Origin: Liolophura sinensis
Taxonomy: Eukaryota > Mollusca > Polyplacophora > Chitonida > Chitonidae
Length of the DNA stretch: 60,000 nucleotides
Assembly (NCBI RefSeq): GCF_032854445.1
Contig: NC_088301.1
Span: forward strand, 12,646,281 to 12,706,280
Reading direction: 5' to 3'
Part shown: positions 1 through 11,400 of the stretch, piece by piece
How positions within the stretch are numbered: position 1 is the stretch's first letter
Layout of the letters: each line of letters opens with the position of its first letter
The notes under the pieces: model-generated
Databases searched by the model: none
What the model was told of the DNA's origin: nothing
What the model saw: the letters and a program-made list of their open reading frames with translations, nothing else
Program-made: the position numbers and the translations under genes

Positions 1-1050
1 CCACCTGAAAGAAACAACTAATGTTTGTGGAATATATTTCAGCCAAAACTTATATTCTTAATCGTTCAAGTTAGATTGTAGTTTGATATTAGTAAGGCCG
101 TGTGCACGTCATCGAAGCAATTAGAATTACTAATAAGGTCCATACGTTATCGATAGCTATGATGGTCTATCTAGAGGTGAACGGACAGGCAGGCACATAT
201 TCTACAGATTCACGTACAACTATGTGCACAGATAAACAGAGAGAGAAGCGGAGAGTCAGACATGTGAACAGATTCGCAGACAGGCGGAGGGACACTGAGG
301 TCGTCGACAAGTGGAGGGCGGACAGACAGATATGTGAAAAAAAACAGATACAATTAGGCAACGGCTAGGATTACTTCGGAGAATTCGATTATTTTTAACC
401 GCTGGCAATACAACTATACTACAGTGTTGTGATATCTACTTTTGACTAATGTGATACTGTGTATAGTACCTGTCCTACTATACACATTTAGAGAAACTAC
501 ACCGATTGCAAAACAGAGCTGGTAAAACAATTCTTCCGATACCGTTTGATAGTTAATATTTTTCACTTTTTTAATGAATTCAGGTGGCTTATATTAACAG
601 TAAAACTTTATTTTCATTCTACAGTTTTAATGTTTAAGTGCGTTAATAATGTTGCACATAAATACCTGTCACAGAATTTGAATACTGTAATTAATGCGTA
701 TAATACGAGATTAGCAGAGAGAAAGTTTTCACAAGATCCAAAATTCGTTTTGAAAGCTGATCTTAATTTTAAAAAATTCATCCAGACTAAATATTTTTAA
801 AGAGAATTTAAAAGACATTATGAAAAGGACTGTAAATATGTTGTAATTCATTTATGTATTTCTTATTACCTATTTTTTATCAATTTCCATGTATGCATTT
901 TTATTATACACGTTGTTCTTGATTTATATACTCTTCATGGTGCAATAATTAAAAGCCTTATATTTACCATGTGAGCAAGAATTCTTACTATATTATACAT
1001 AAGTTAGTCATTATTGTTAATTTATATAAATATATGCCTTAATATTGTTT
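1..1050. other. No recognisable gene
   Basis: AT-rich sequence 3' of the receptor gene. Short ORFs on both strands show no recognisable domain. A hydrophilic ORF at 546-800 (+) resembles nothing known to me. Confidence 0.5.
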
Positions 1051-1170
1051 TCGTTTCCCCGGGCTCTGTCCGGTTTCCTCTCACCATAATGCTGGCCGCC
1101 GTCGTATAAGTGAAATATTTTTGAGTACGGCGTAAAACATCAATCAAATAAATAAATAAATAAATAATAT
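1051..1170 (+). mobile_element. SINE family A, 3' part
   Basis: 5'-truncated copy: the conserved body (cccggg-ctctg-ccggtttcctc-caccataatgctggccgcc), then the gtgaaatatt block and an (AAAT)n tail. Plus means head to tail in this list. Confidence 0.85.
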
Positions 1171-1239
1171 TGTTTTCCTCGTCAGGGCCTCTGGAAATCA
1201 GCTCTACACTAAAAGAGTAACCCTGGTTAAATGAAGGTA

Positions 1240-1487
1240 GTCCACAGTCATGTGGACAACACATGGACTAACACACAGTCGTGTGGACAACACATGGACT
1301 AACACACAGTCATGTGGACAACACATGGACTAACACACAGTCATGTGGACAACACATGGACTAACACACAGTCATGTGGACAACACATGGACTAACACAC
1401 AGTCATGTGGACAACACATGGACTAACACATAGTCATGTGGACAACACATGGACTAACACACAATCATGTGGACAACAGACGGACAT
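1240..1487. repeat. 31-bp minisatellite, about 8 units
   Basis: Near-identical 31-bp units contain agtcatgtggacaacacatg and then gactaacacac. Single-base variants occur in the second, seventh and eighth units. Each unit holds an imperfect palindrome (catgtg...cacatg). It is followed by a degenerate gacagacag-rich stretch to about 1545. Confidence 0.95.
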
Positions 1488-1803
1488 ACAGACAGGCAAA
1501 AAAAACAGAAACACTGACAGACAAATACTTAGGCAGACAGATAAACAAGCCTCATAAGCTGTCTTATATACTCGAAGGGCAATTAAATCGACCTTGAAAA
1601 CAATGCAATTAGACTGGCTACGATTCTATGTGCTATGTTTTTCCGCCATCCCTTCTTTGCCAGTAACATTGTATTGTGCATAGCAACACGCATGTAAATG
1701 CAATAAACTTATCAGAGGTTTCCTTTCCAAAAGTAACATATCATCATGCTAAACACAATGGCAATTCACACTGACAAAGTACCGAAGTATTATTCTGACA
1801 TTG

Positions 1804-1924
<121 letters not shown>

Positions 1925-2286
1925 TCTAGAAACAAATCTGGGTGCCAAACGTCGACGTAGTCGACATGGCCTTGAAACGCAAAAATAAATAATGTGTTCA
2001 CATACTTTGATGACCTCAACTTAATTTGTTCCGAAAACAAAAAAGGAATGATGAGCTGTACAAAACATAAACAGTTTTGGAATGATGTTTTTGGAATCTA
2101 TTTTGCATGATTGAACAGCTGTCAACAATAACTTCTTCACGCAATAACAATACTATTGAAAATACCAGGAGATGATCCAGCTTATGCTGATAAACATGAA
2201 CCAATTAAAAGTAGGATTAGGCTGTTCAACACGTGCGCTAAACCAGCGACGCCACTGTTTTATATGTTATAAAATGGTATGGATTA

Positions 2287-2432
2287 TTATGTCCAGTTAG
2301 TTGTCTTTCGTACATATAAGCATGAACAGAATAACTGGCTGAGAAGCTTTGTCCGGATAAACTCACTAGACGAAGAATTCCCTCTTCTGACACAACAGCA
2401 ACAGGTTTCCAGAAATGACATTCTAAATCTCT
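2287..2432 (-). CDS. Receptor exon 5: helix 8 and cytoplasmic tail
   Basis: Follows a good acceptor (TTGCTTTTCAG) and keeps phase with exon 4 to give NFMS-ERFRMSFLETCCCC. The amphipathic ERFRMSF stretch fits helix 8 and the four cysteines are likely palmitoylation sites, as in related receptors. The tail then has NSSSSEF and ends in TAA. An internal GTGAGT at the SSSSEF codons could act as a donor, so the last 30 or so residues are less certain than the rest. No polyadenylation signal could be assigned with confidence. Confidence 0.75.
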
Positions 2433-5400
2433 CTGAAAAGCAAGAAACAAAACTTACAACGTAAAACAAGACACTGAAAAGAACACAGAGAACGGCTTGC
2501 GTGTTAACTAATTCCCTCTCGACAAAAAAATGGATAGAATATTTTCTTAAGGGAAAAGATGCATGAAATTATGCTGTAACTGCCGCAGATGTTGTAGGTG
2601 TGAGCCAGGACCTTCGGGATTCAGAACAAACATTTAATCATAGCTAGTAACAACTTTCTGTTTTGTGTTTAGAAATATTTTTCTTATAAAGTTGAGTGGA
2701 ATGTAATTAGGACTTCCAACATAGAGAGAAAAACCAGACCAACGACGACAGTGTGATAGCTGGCAAATGGCCATACATAAACGATGAAATACGGCTTCTT
2801 GTCAGTTTACCTTAATTAGGGTTTTATTCTCACTGTTCATGTAAATGCATTAATGGCAGCAAATCACACGGAGCAGAGCGAACGTGCAGATCATACTGTT
2901 GCCTCTCGTTCTCGCTCTACAATCTGACACCTCACAACACAGAGAGAATAACCACTCCGATTAGAAAATTACATGAATCTACGGTGGAAGGAGCTGTACT
3001 TTGAGCGCGTAAAGAGAGATTTGACCAAACGAGCATTGAACTAAACACTCCAGTGTCGTGGTTAAGATACTTCTCTTTAATTTGCCGATATCTTCAATAA
3101 ATACCTTTGGTCATACCTTAGATTCGTGTCTTGCAATCCCCGACCACAGGACACAATGCTTTTGTTGAATCTCAGGATGTAATATCGAGCCTTCTAAGCT
3201 GCTCCACATCAAATGTTACCCGGCACTTTATGACAATTTGCGGGTGGCTAAGTTCGTAGTTCATTTTCGGTGGTCTTAGGTGAAGTATAGCTAAGATAAT
3301 ATGTTTTTCGCTGATATGACACACTCATCTAGATCACGTCGATTTGATGATATGTTTCCCAAGCGGTAGCTTTACTCCCCACATTCGGATTGTCTAAACC
3401 CATAAAACTGTTTGCCCTCGCATATTAAGTGAAATATTCCTGACGTTGGAGTTAAACATCAGTCTATCAATAAGTTAACTCAAATTACACCCGCTTTTTT
3501 GTAATCCGTTCTCGTAATACATACAAACATTCTTCGTATACAGATAAACAAATTTCACGAGAGTGGACATCAATATACAGACGGGTCCTGCATATGGCGG
3601 GTACATGTCTCGCTTTGGAGCATTTTTTTTCAGATCATGTGTGTTATATGACGATTTCAATTAACGTCACAAGTTATTACTGCAAAAAATAGTGTGTCAA
3701 GGTTATTCCATCAAACGCCTTCTCTCTAAGTTCCTTACGTTTTACAGTGATAATCGTTTCCTTATAAGTAAATAATGACACAGTGATTCTCAGCGAAACT
3801 GAGATACAAATGAATTAACCTATAAAGACTTATTTCACTCAGTCTCCTAGAACATACCTTACGGCTTTCTAACATCACTTAAAACTGTTGACTGCTTCTC
3901 TTTGCATGATTCTGTTCTAATTTCGTAGCTTTGTATACTTTTTTTAGTTCTTTGGTGGGTTGAGTTAAACTTCGTTTTGGGAAATGGCCTTCATATTATC
4001 GACCATAATACGCCTGATGTACAAATGTTTGTTTCCACACATAGATTCTAGTACTTCACTGTCTCTCAAGCATCATAATTATAACTTCACTTTTCTACCT
4101 ATACGTGATCACGCAATGCGTAATGACTATGTTTCCATTGACTTTCTGCTCTTAGCATCTTTTTTAACGCTTCAGCATCGGATTCGTCCTTCGCAGAAGC
4201 CTATTCGAATCTAACGGTTCCCATATAGTACGGTTTCTGTGAAATGATACGCTTTATCTTAAAGTCACGGTTTTGTTGTTAAAGATATGATTAGTAAAAG
4301 TGCAAAATGAATCCCAGGACATCAATCTAAAACATATACGTAGTCTGAAAAGGCAGATGCTTCTATTTAACGGGTATCCTGGGGTGACAATAGAACTGAG
4401 CATTATGCAAGAGATACCGGGAAAAATACCGGGTAATAACCCCGGGTGTGGAAAGTACGGGGTTGAGATTAACCAAAACTGCTCTGTGGCCGACTAACCT
4501 TTCCTCAATCACGCTAATTAAACCCCAGACATAGCAACTAGTCCTGGGTCTGTAAACGCAATCCAAACCATCAGACCAGACCCATATACATGGTAATACC
4601 AACTAGTGAAGAAAATAGTAAAACTGGTACGTCAGTTTTGTGTATAATGAGAAGGTGATAAAATGTTTATATGCACATGAAGTGCCTGCTAATTCATCAG
4701 AAGAGACAAGAACGCAAAACAAGTCAGTAAAGAAAGAACACTGGAAGGTTGATCTCGGTGGGAAAGGTGTACATGCGCAAGTCAAAAAGGTAACATCTCC
4801 TCATATAGATATGTAGAGCATGGCACAGACAGAAATGCTGATACTTTAACCAACTTTCACGAAATATTACGTATCAGTTCGTAACTACCATGTTGAAGCA
4901 ACGCCTATAGTGTTGGTTGCTATAATAGTTATGTGCACGTAAATAAAGATCTTCGTGTAAGTTGGTCCTAATGTCGACTTCACTTAGTTGTAGCTACAAA
5001 TACTATACCAAAATCCATCCGTAAACACATTTGCTTATTTCCACAACTTGTCGGTTGGACAGAGTGAAAGATCTTAATGGTGCGTTAAACATGAAGAACG
5101 TGTATTTTTTCAACAACATAATGTTTTCGGATGTAATTAAATTATTCGCCGTTGTAGATTATAACTGATGGTAAAACCTGAGGTACTTACCACTCATGAA
5201 GTTGTATATTATAGGGTTGAGAGCGCTGTTGACATAAATCAGAAGGTGACCAATTATGACGAGCTTTACTTTTACGTCAGAATCCCAGCTTTCTTTTGGT
5301 AAATGCAAGCTGCAAAGAAATATAAGCATATTGTTCCTACAACACATAAAATGTGGAAAATGTACAGCAAAAATCAAATCGTAGTAAAAAAGGAAATGCA

Positions 5401-8400
5401 TTTCAAGGCAAAGAAACACTAATTCGAAGTATAATTGTGTAGGCATACATGTATTTGTCAGATGAAAGGTCATTTAGCACTTTACAGGAAATACAATCTG
5501 TTTTAACCAAGTAAACTTTAGTTATAACATTGTACACTATACACAGGTCTTTTTTTGTCACACTGTGACCAGTGACATAACATTAGGTTTTTCACAATTA
5601 ACACAATACATTCGCCGAATGGACCTTGAATGAACCATTTCCGGTACAAAAAAATAATGCGAATGTGACGCCATTATAACTAATGGATTATAACAGAATA
5701 CTATTCAGTCTGAATTTTAAAAGGATGTTAACCGGATGAAAAAGCTCTTAAGAAACATAAATCTGCCACAAACATTATCTTAGTGTTTTCGTTGCCTCTC
5801 AAATCTATAATCCTGATATTTCAAACATATACCCGAACTGTTTACATTTACAAAACAACATATAGTTCTGCTAGAACTGAATGGATCGAAAAACAGTTCT
5901 TTGTAATAACAGACATCACTGTATCGTTATATTACAACGGTTGTGTTTATGGGGAAGGGAATCTGAATAGAACTCAGATATCTACATGCATATGAAAAGC
6001 CTGATGACGTAGAGTGGCTATAAAACTAGCCGAAGCTAATTTCGAACATATGGCTTTCGTTTCGATCACAGGCTCGGAATTTCGGACAGCATCCGTTAGT
6101 TCCCTTGACCATCAGGGCCTTGGGGAAAATACAGTGCTGAAACTTACTTGTGTGGCAATTTGCACAAAATAACTACGGATATGGATAAAATAAAACGCTA
6201 ATAAAAAATCTTGAGTATATGTAATAGAAGCTGCCCTCTTATTTAGGTTGTATTCTTTCGGTGTAGAAAGGACATGGTACGTTTAGGTGAAGAATCAGCC
6301 ATATACAGAGGTACGATGAGAAAATGCAAATTTCAAAATCTGAGCACATTTCTGTAAATTTCCACATCAGAAGTATAAAACTTGGTCGAAGCATTCATAA
6401 AAATTGCATGCTGGTAATATAATAGCAATTGATCGAGAGTACATGTTGGGCGGTTTACTGCTAACTAGCCATCTATTTTATGGCCGTATCACTTTTATGG
6501 GTGATTCGACCAAGTTTGTACTTCTGATTTGGAAACTTACAGAACTGTGCTGGATTTTGAAATTTGCACTTTCTTATTGTACCTGTCTGGAGTCGATTCT
6601 CCGCCTTACCATACAAGGTCCATTGGTATTGCTTCCTGTCAAAAGACCTTTTCTGAGGTGATCGGTGTGAACCATCCATCATTGTCTCCGTGCACTGTTC
6701 ACCACTCGGGTGAATGGAGCACATATATATTCCTCATTCTGGTCGAAATACGTGACCTTTGTGCAAAGAAAACCTGTTTTACACGCCACTTATCAGATAC
6801 TCCTGTTACCTCACCTGTTTTAACAGCATACCATCGGGTACTCTGTTTCATTGGCTGTGATATCTCGAGACAGAGGCGCTATATTCAAAAATTGTTATCT
6901 GCTAGAGAGAGCGTATTACTCTGCTATGACACCACCTGTGCTAGGAGAGTGAAAACATGCCGTTTATATTTTTAACACAGGTAAAGGGTATGTAGGTCGA
7001 TGTGGACATGACGGACAAAACACCTATGACAACACCACGAAATGTAATTGAGGCAGTTTTTCCTTCTTCACGTAGGGAATAATTTCCAAAATAAGAAATT
7101 TTCTATATTCTATATAGAAAATTAGACAACTATATCCAAACACACACTCAAGCAATTCGCCTATTTAGGTCGAACGTTTCTTACTTTGGTAATGCGCGAC
7201 AGGCAAAGTTAGGTCACGAACGGATGAATGTTAAAATAATGATACTTGTGGCTGTACGCTATACGGTCATGTTAGTGAGAGATTCCCCAAATCCGTGATC
7301 CATAAATAGCCGACCTTCCTGCGAAAACGAGACTGTCATGATTTAAAGAGAAATCTGCCAACACTAACTTAGAAAGGTACAATAGGGAAACATTGGTGTT
7401 GACGTTGTCAAGCGTCTGGGCTTGACTATCAGACAGCAACAGTATTTTCTATTTGCTCGTGGAGATTCGCACTGTTCAAAGATAATTATTGACAAGCTAA
7501 TTTGGTTTCTTATTTGACTGTGTAAAGTCTTCACCCAACACCATTTTGGTGTTGGAACTCATTAGAAAGGGACATTTTTTCCTAAATGTAGCCATTAATC
7601 CTACATACATGTACATACAAGTAAGCAATGTACGAACATGTATCTGCTCCACGTTCATGCAGCTACTGGACAAGCAATATGACGCAGTATTGAAAAACCT
7701 TGTTGATAAATCCAAGGAAACTTTTTCGAGTGTACCCGGTATTTCAATAAGAAAGCGAGGCCTGGATTCCTACACAGCATTTCATACACAGATGGCCCTG
7801 ATCTCGAACGACAGGATCCGATTCCTAAAAAAGATCTGTGACGTAATGCACAGTTCACACGTTCAATATAATGTATACCTAGTATATATATATAAATAAC
7901 CAAAAGCTGAAATTGTGGGAGCTTTACTTTATCTTAACGCTTGATAGGCGTGCCCAATATCAGCTCTTAAGGCACATCAATAAGTGTTAACTTCAGATTT
8001 CAAATTTTGACTTAGGTAAAATCCAGGAAACGGTCCGTGGTCCATTAGATTACACGTCCATGAACAGCACAGACGGCAGATTTAGATCTTCTTCACTCAA
8101 ACACAATCAGTTTTGGGATTATGTATACAATTTGATTGACAGGTGCTTGATGACGTACTAAAGTATATTTTACTTATATGACGGCTGCCAGCATTATGGT
8201 GGAAATGAACCGTGTAGCGTCCTGGGAAAACACACGACCATCTGCAGATTACTGATAGACCTTCCCACGCACATCGTGTGTTGGACTTGAAGTCATGGCT
8301 ATCGCTTTAGTGGGATGCTTCTGTGTCATTTTAAATATTTCAGCGAAAAATACTCACTGCAAATGCAAGATTATGTGGTGCACAGAGAAACAGCAGAAGA

Positions 8401-11400
8401 AGCAAACAACAACAGCGAATAACATCTTAGCGGTCTTCCGTCTCTGGGTAAGCTGGGCCTCGAAGCCACCTGTTGTCAGACCGCTGGGTTCTGCAAAAAC
8501 AAGGGCATAATAACACGACAATTAGGCCAAGGGGATATCCTCTGAATCACCTCTCTTATCACACAAAAACAGCTATGACTTAACACGAGGTTATCTTTTG
8601 GGGCTTTAAGCTGCGAGAGGTGGGGCTTCGTCTTTTGAAGTGTGCAGCATGAACAAGTAGTTTGTATGTCACAACAATGGCAATTATTTTCGAGGCAACA
8701 TATGCATTAAAACATTCGCTGAGAGTGGCGGTGATGCATGTTGAGAGAAATGCAGTCAACGTTATTCACCCAAAGCAGATGAAGCTCACTGAAGCTGTCC
8801 GTACAGAGTACATTCAGGCTTACATTTACATGTACATACATTTCATCTGAGTATTTTCAAGTTTTCTTTCCCTGGTTTAAAAATAATATGCAACATTTAT
8901 CCTGGGCTTTCCAAATCAGTTTACAGAATGAAAATCTCTCATAACAGTATGTCTTCTACTATATTTTCAAAAGCCAAACCATGTAACCCAGAGCCTTCTA
9001 CTAAAAACTCGCCATCTAAAGTGGGGAGTCACATGGAGTTAGGTAGTTGTATAGTTGTCTATTACCTATTTGCTTTTCACTCTATTTATTTACATGATAT
9101 GTGTTATTTTTGCCGTACTCAAGAAAATTCACCTTAGAAACTGGCTCGAATTAAGCACTAAAGAAATCACATTGTTTTTACTTATGGTATATGTACTCTA
9201 TATGATGCCTAACAAATAAGTGATAGAAGACGAATATTTGCTCTAGCGATAATATGCGTCTTGTACATTAGTTTACAGTTACTTGTTCTTCTGACCTACT
9301 AAAACCACCTTTCTCCGTCAGGATAAAGACAAAACTAATCAATAACCTGGCATAACTGATCAAAATCTAGACGTTGCTCAAGGGAAGTTGACAGATGTTT
9401 TGATCTACCAGGGCAATTTTCGTCACCGTTGATGCAGTGTTTAATGACTATAACAGTCAAAGTAGACTGCAGCTTGCCTGGGATGTTTGGATGTTAAAAT
9501 CAGATAGATGTTCCTAGATAGATCGATATGCTAATAGTTGTTTTAGAATAATGTTGGACTAGAATAAATTATTTACTCTAACCTACGACTTTAATTTCCT
9601 ATGACGATTGTTTACACTGGGGAGTTCCGTGAAGATGTAAACTTACCTCCTGGAGACAGATTGTTTATGGGACTTGTCCACAGACAACGAGCAATCTTGA
9701 AGTATGCCACACCCATAATCAAACACGGCAAAACGAAAAACGTGAAGGTGTAAAAATAATGAAATGCATTGGAATGTTCCACTGTGCAGTTTGACAATAG
9801 ATCTGTGATGTTTGCCGGGAATTTGCGTAGGATCTTCGAGTAAAGTAGGTCCGGAATCGCGGATGCAAGGGAAATGATCCAGATGGACAGGATCATAGCG
9901 CATGCGCGCTTCCTGGTGGCTTCAAACTTAAGCGGTTCACACACGGCGTATAGTCTCTCAATGGATATGAAGGTTAGCGTGAGAATGGACACCATGGGGG
10001 ATACCCTCTGAAAGACAAAATATAAATAATTTATTTTCGCTGGATTTAAACCATGTTCAAGCTTAGTTTCACTACAAACGGATAACAGGTGACCTGGGTG
10101 AGGAAACAATGTAGAACTCCATCGAACTCTGTACCTCCTCCCTATTCAATATTAGGATCAAAATATAGAAATTCAACAGTGAGCTGTCTCTGCAAGTGGT
10201 ATTTCTATTACAAAACAGTGGAGGTTTGTGGTGAATCCTCGCTACACATAACGAAATCATTTCAATTTTCTAATGAAATGGCACTGTCGCCCCTGAGCAT
10301 GTTTTGACGGTGGGCGACACCAGTGATCTAAACTGCTACGGACTTTACTGTAGACCCTGTGTCCAAAACTGCTAAATTTGAAACTGTCTACTCGTTTTAG
10401 TATATCTTATCTCTTGTAGTATATGATCTCACGGTAATACGATTTTAGAGATGGATGTTACACAAAGTACTCACCACGTCCATTGCCCTGCATTGTATTT
10501 GCTTTTAAACTATTATGACGTCACCCGAGGCAATGAGTTCTTGGTGTCGAAACAAAGCTTATGGATTTTAGCGGCAGTCTAGCAAACCAAGAGAGGAGCG
10601 GCGTGGAGTGTCCCGGGGTGGGGGAGTTATTATGTCGAATCTACCAAACACGATCTCTGTCTCAGTTACAGTATATTGCCACTTTGACAACACTCTCTTG
10701 CTTGGTGACAGTTCTGAATCAAGGTTTTGAAACAGGTCATTGCTCTAGTTCCCGGGTGTTTTAATTACGAAGCCAACTCTCTAACCTTTCCACTATCTTC
10801 GAACGTTCTGAATCTGTTTGCCCCCTCTGCGATATGCATGTACGTATTAGCAAGGATAAAACAAACTAGGTATTTGGATGGTGACATGGAACAATATCCA
10901 TTACGCAAAGTAACGAAGTTCTCAGTTTTTTATATTATAATTGGAAAGGAAATGTCCAAGCAACGACATTAGACTATAATTCTGGGACAGGCGATGAGGC
11001 TGGCCGTACATGTAGAAAGTTTATTTGGTATTCCGCTCAATCTAATTAACGGATGTATTATGTACGGGTGCAGTTAATGGCCTAGAACTATTCCTCCATT
11101 TCACATTTGACGCCAAAATGAATTTATCACCGATTTTTAACGCAGTTCAATGCATTTTAGTCCTCTTAATTACCGGATGTTCATTAAATAAGTCTACTCG
11201 TCTACTCGGTAATAACCAAATTGCGCTCAATACAAGACAACCCACATGGACGCTTCATAAATCAAGGATGTGATAAAAGAGATAGGTATTAAAACACTTT
11301 TTAAGCATTCCGCAAACTAATGTGTCCTGAGTTGGCAGTTTTGGTTCAGTGTACAGTGAATGTACCTCATGGTTCCTTTACAGACCAGTGACAAGTGTTG

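Larger units (their letters stand above)
2433..5190 (-). other. Intron 4 of the receptor
   Basis: About 2.76 kb, phase 1. It contains a decayed reverse-transcriptase fragment (3540-3790), a family D piece (3840-4010) and a weak SINE scar near 3419-3472. Confidence 0.75.
5310..8357 (-). other. Intron 3 of the receptor
   Basis: About 3.05 kb, phase 2. It carries the inverted repeat at 6268-6625 and a family A SINE at 8131-8300. No further exon-like segment was needed, because exons 3 and 4 join in frame. Confidence 0.8.

Noticed and set aside
5310-5473. Longer form of the TM7 exon (extra N-terminal residues in the same frame)
   Set aside because: The extension reads as AT-rich intron and would not join TM6; the acceptor at 5310-5312 fits the phase of exon 3.
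8662-8850. Plus-strand ORF with a faint histone H3-like ending (HPKQMKLTEAVRTE)
   Set aside because: Matches to the H3 PKDIQLARRIRGE end are few and need a gap; the upstream H3 core is absent. Most likely chance within intron 2.
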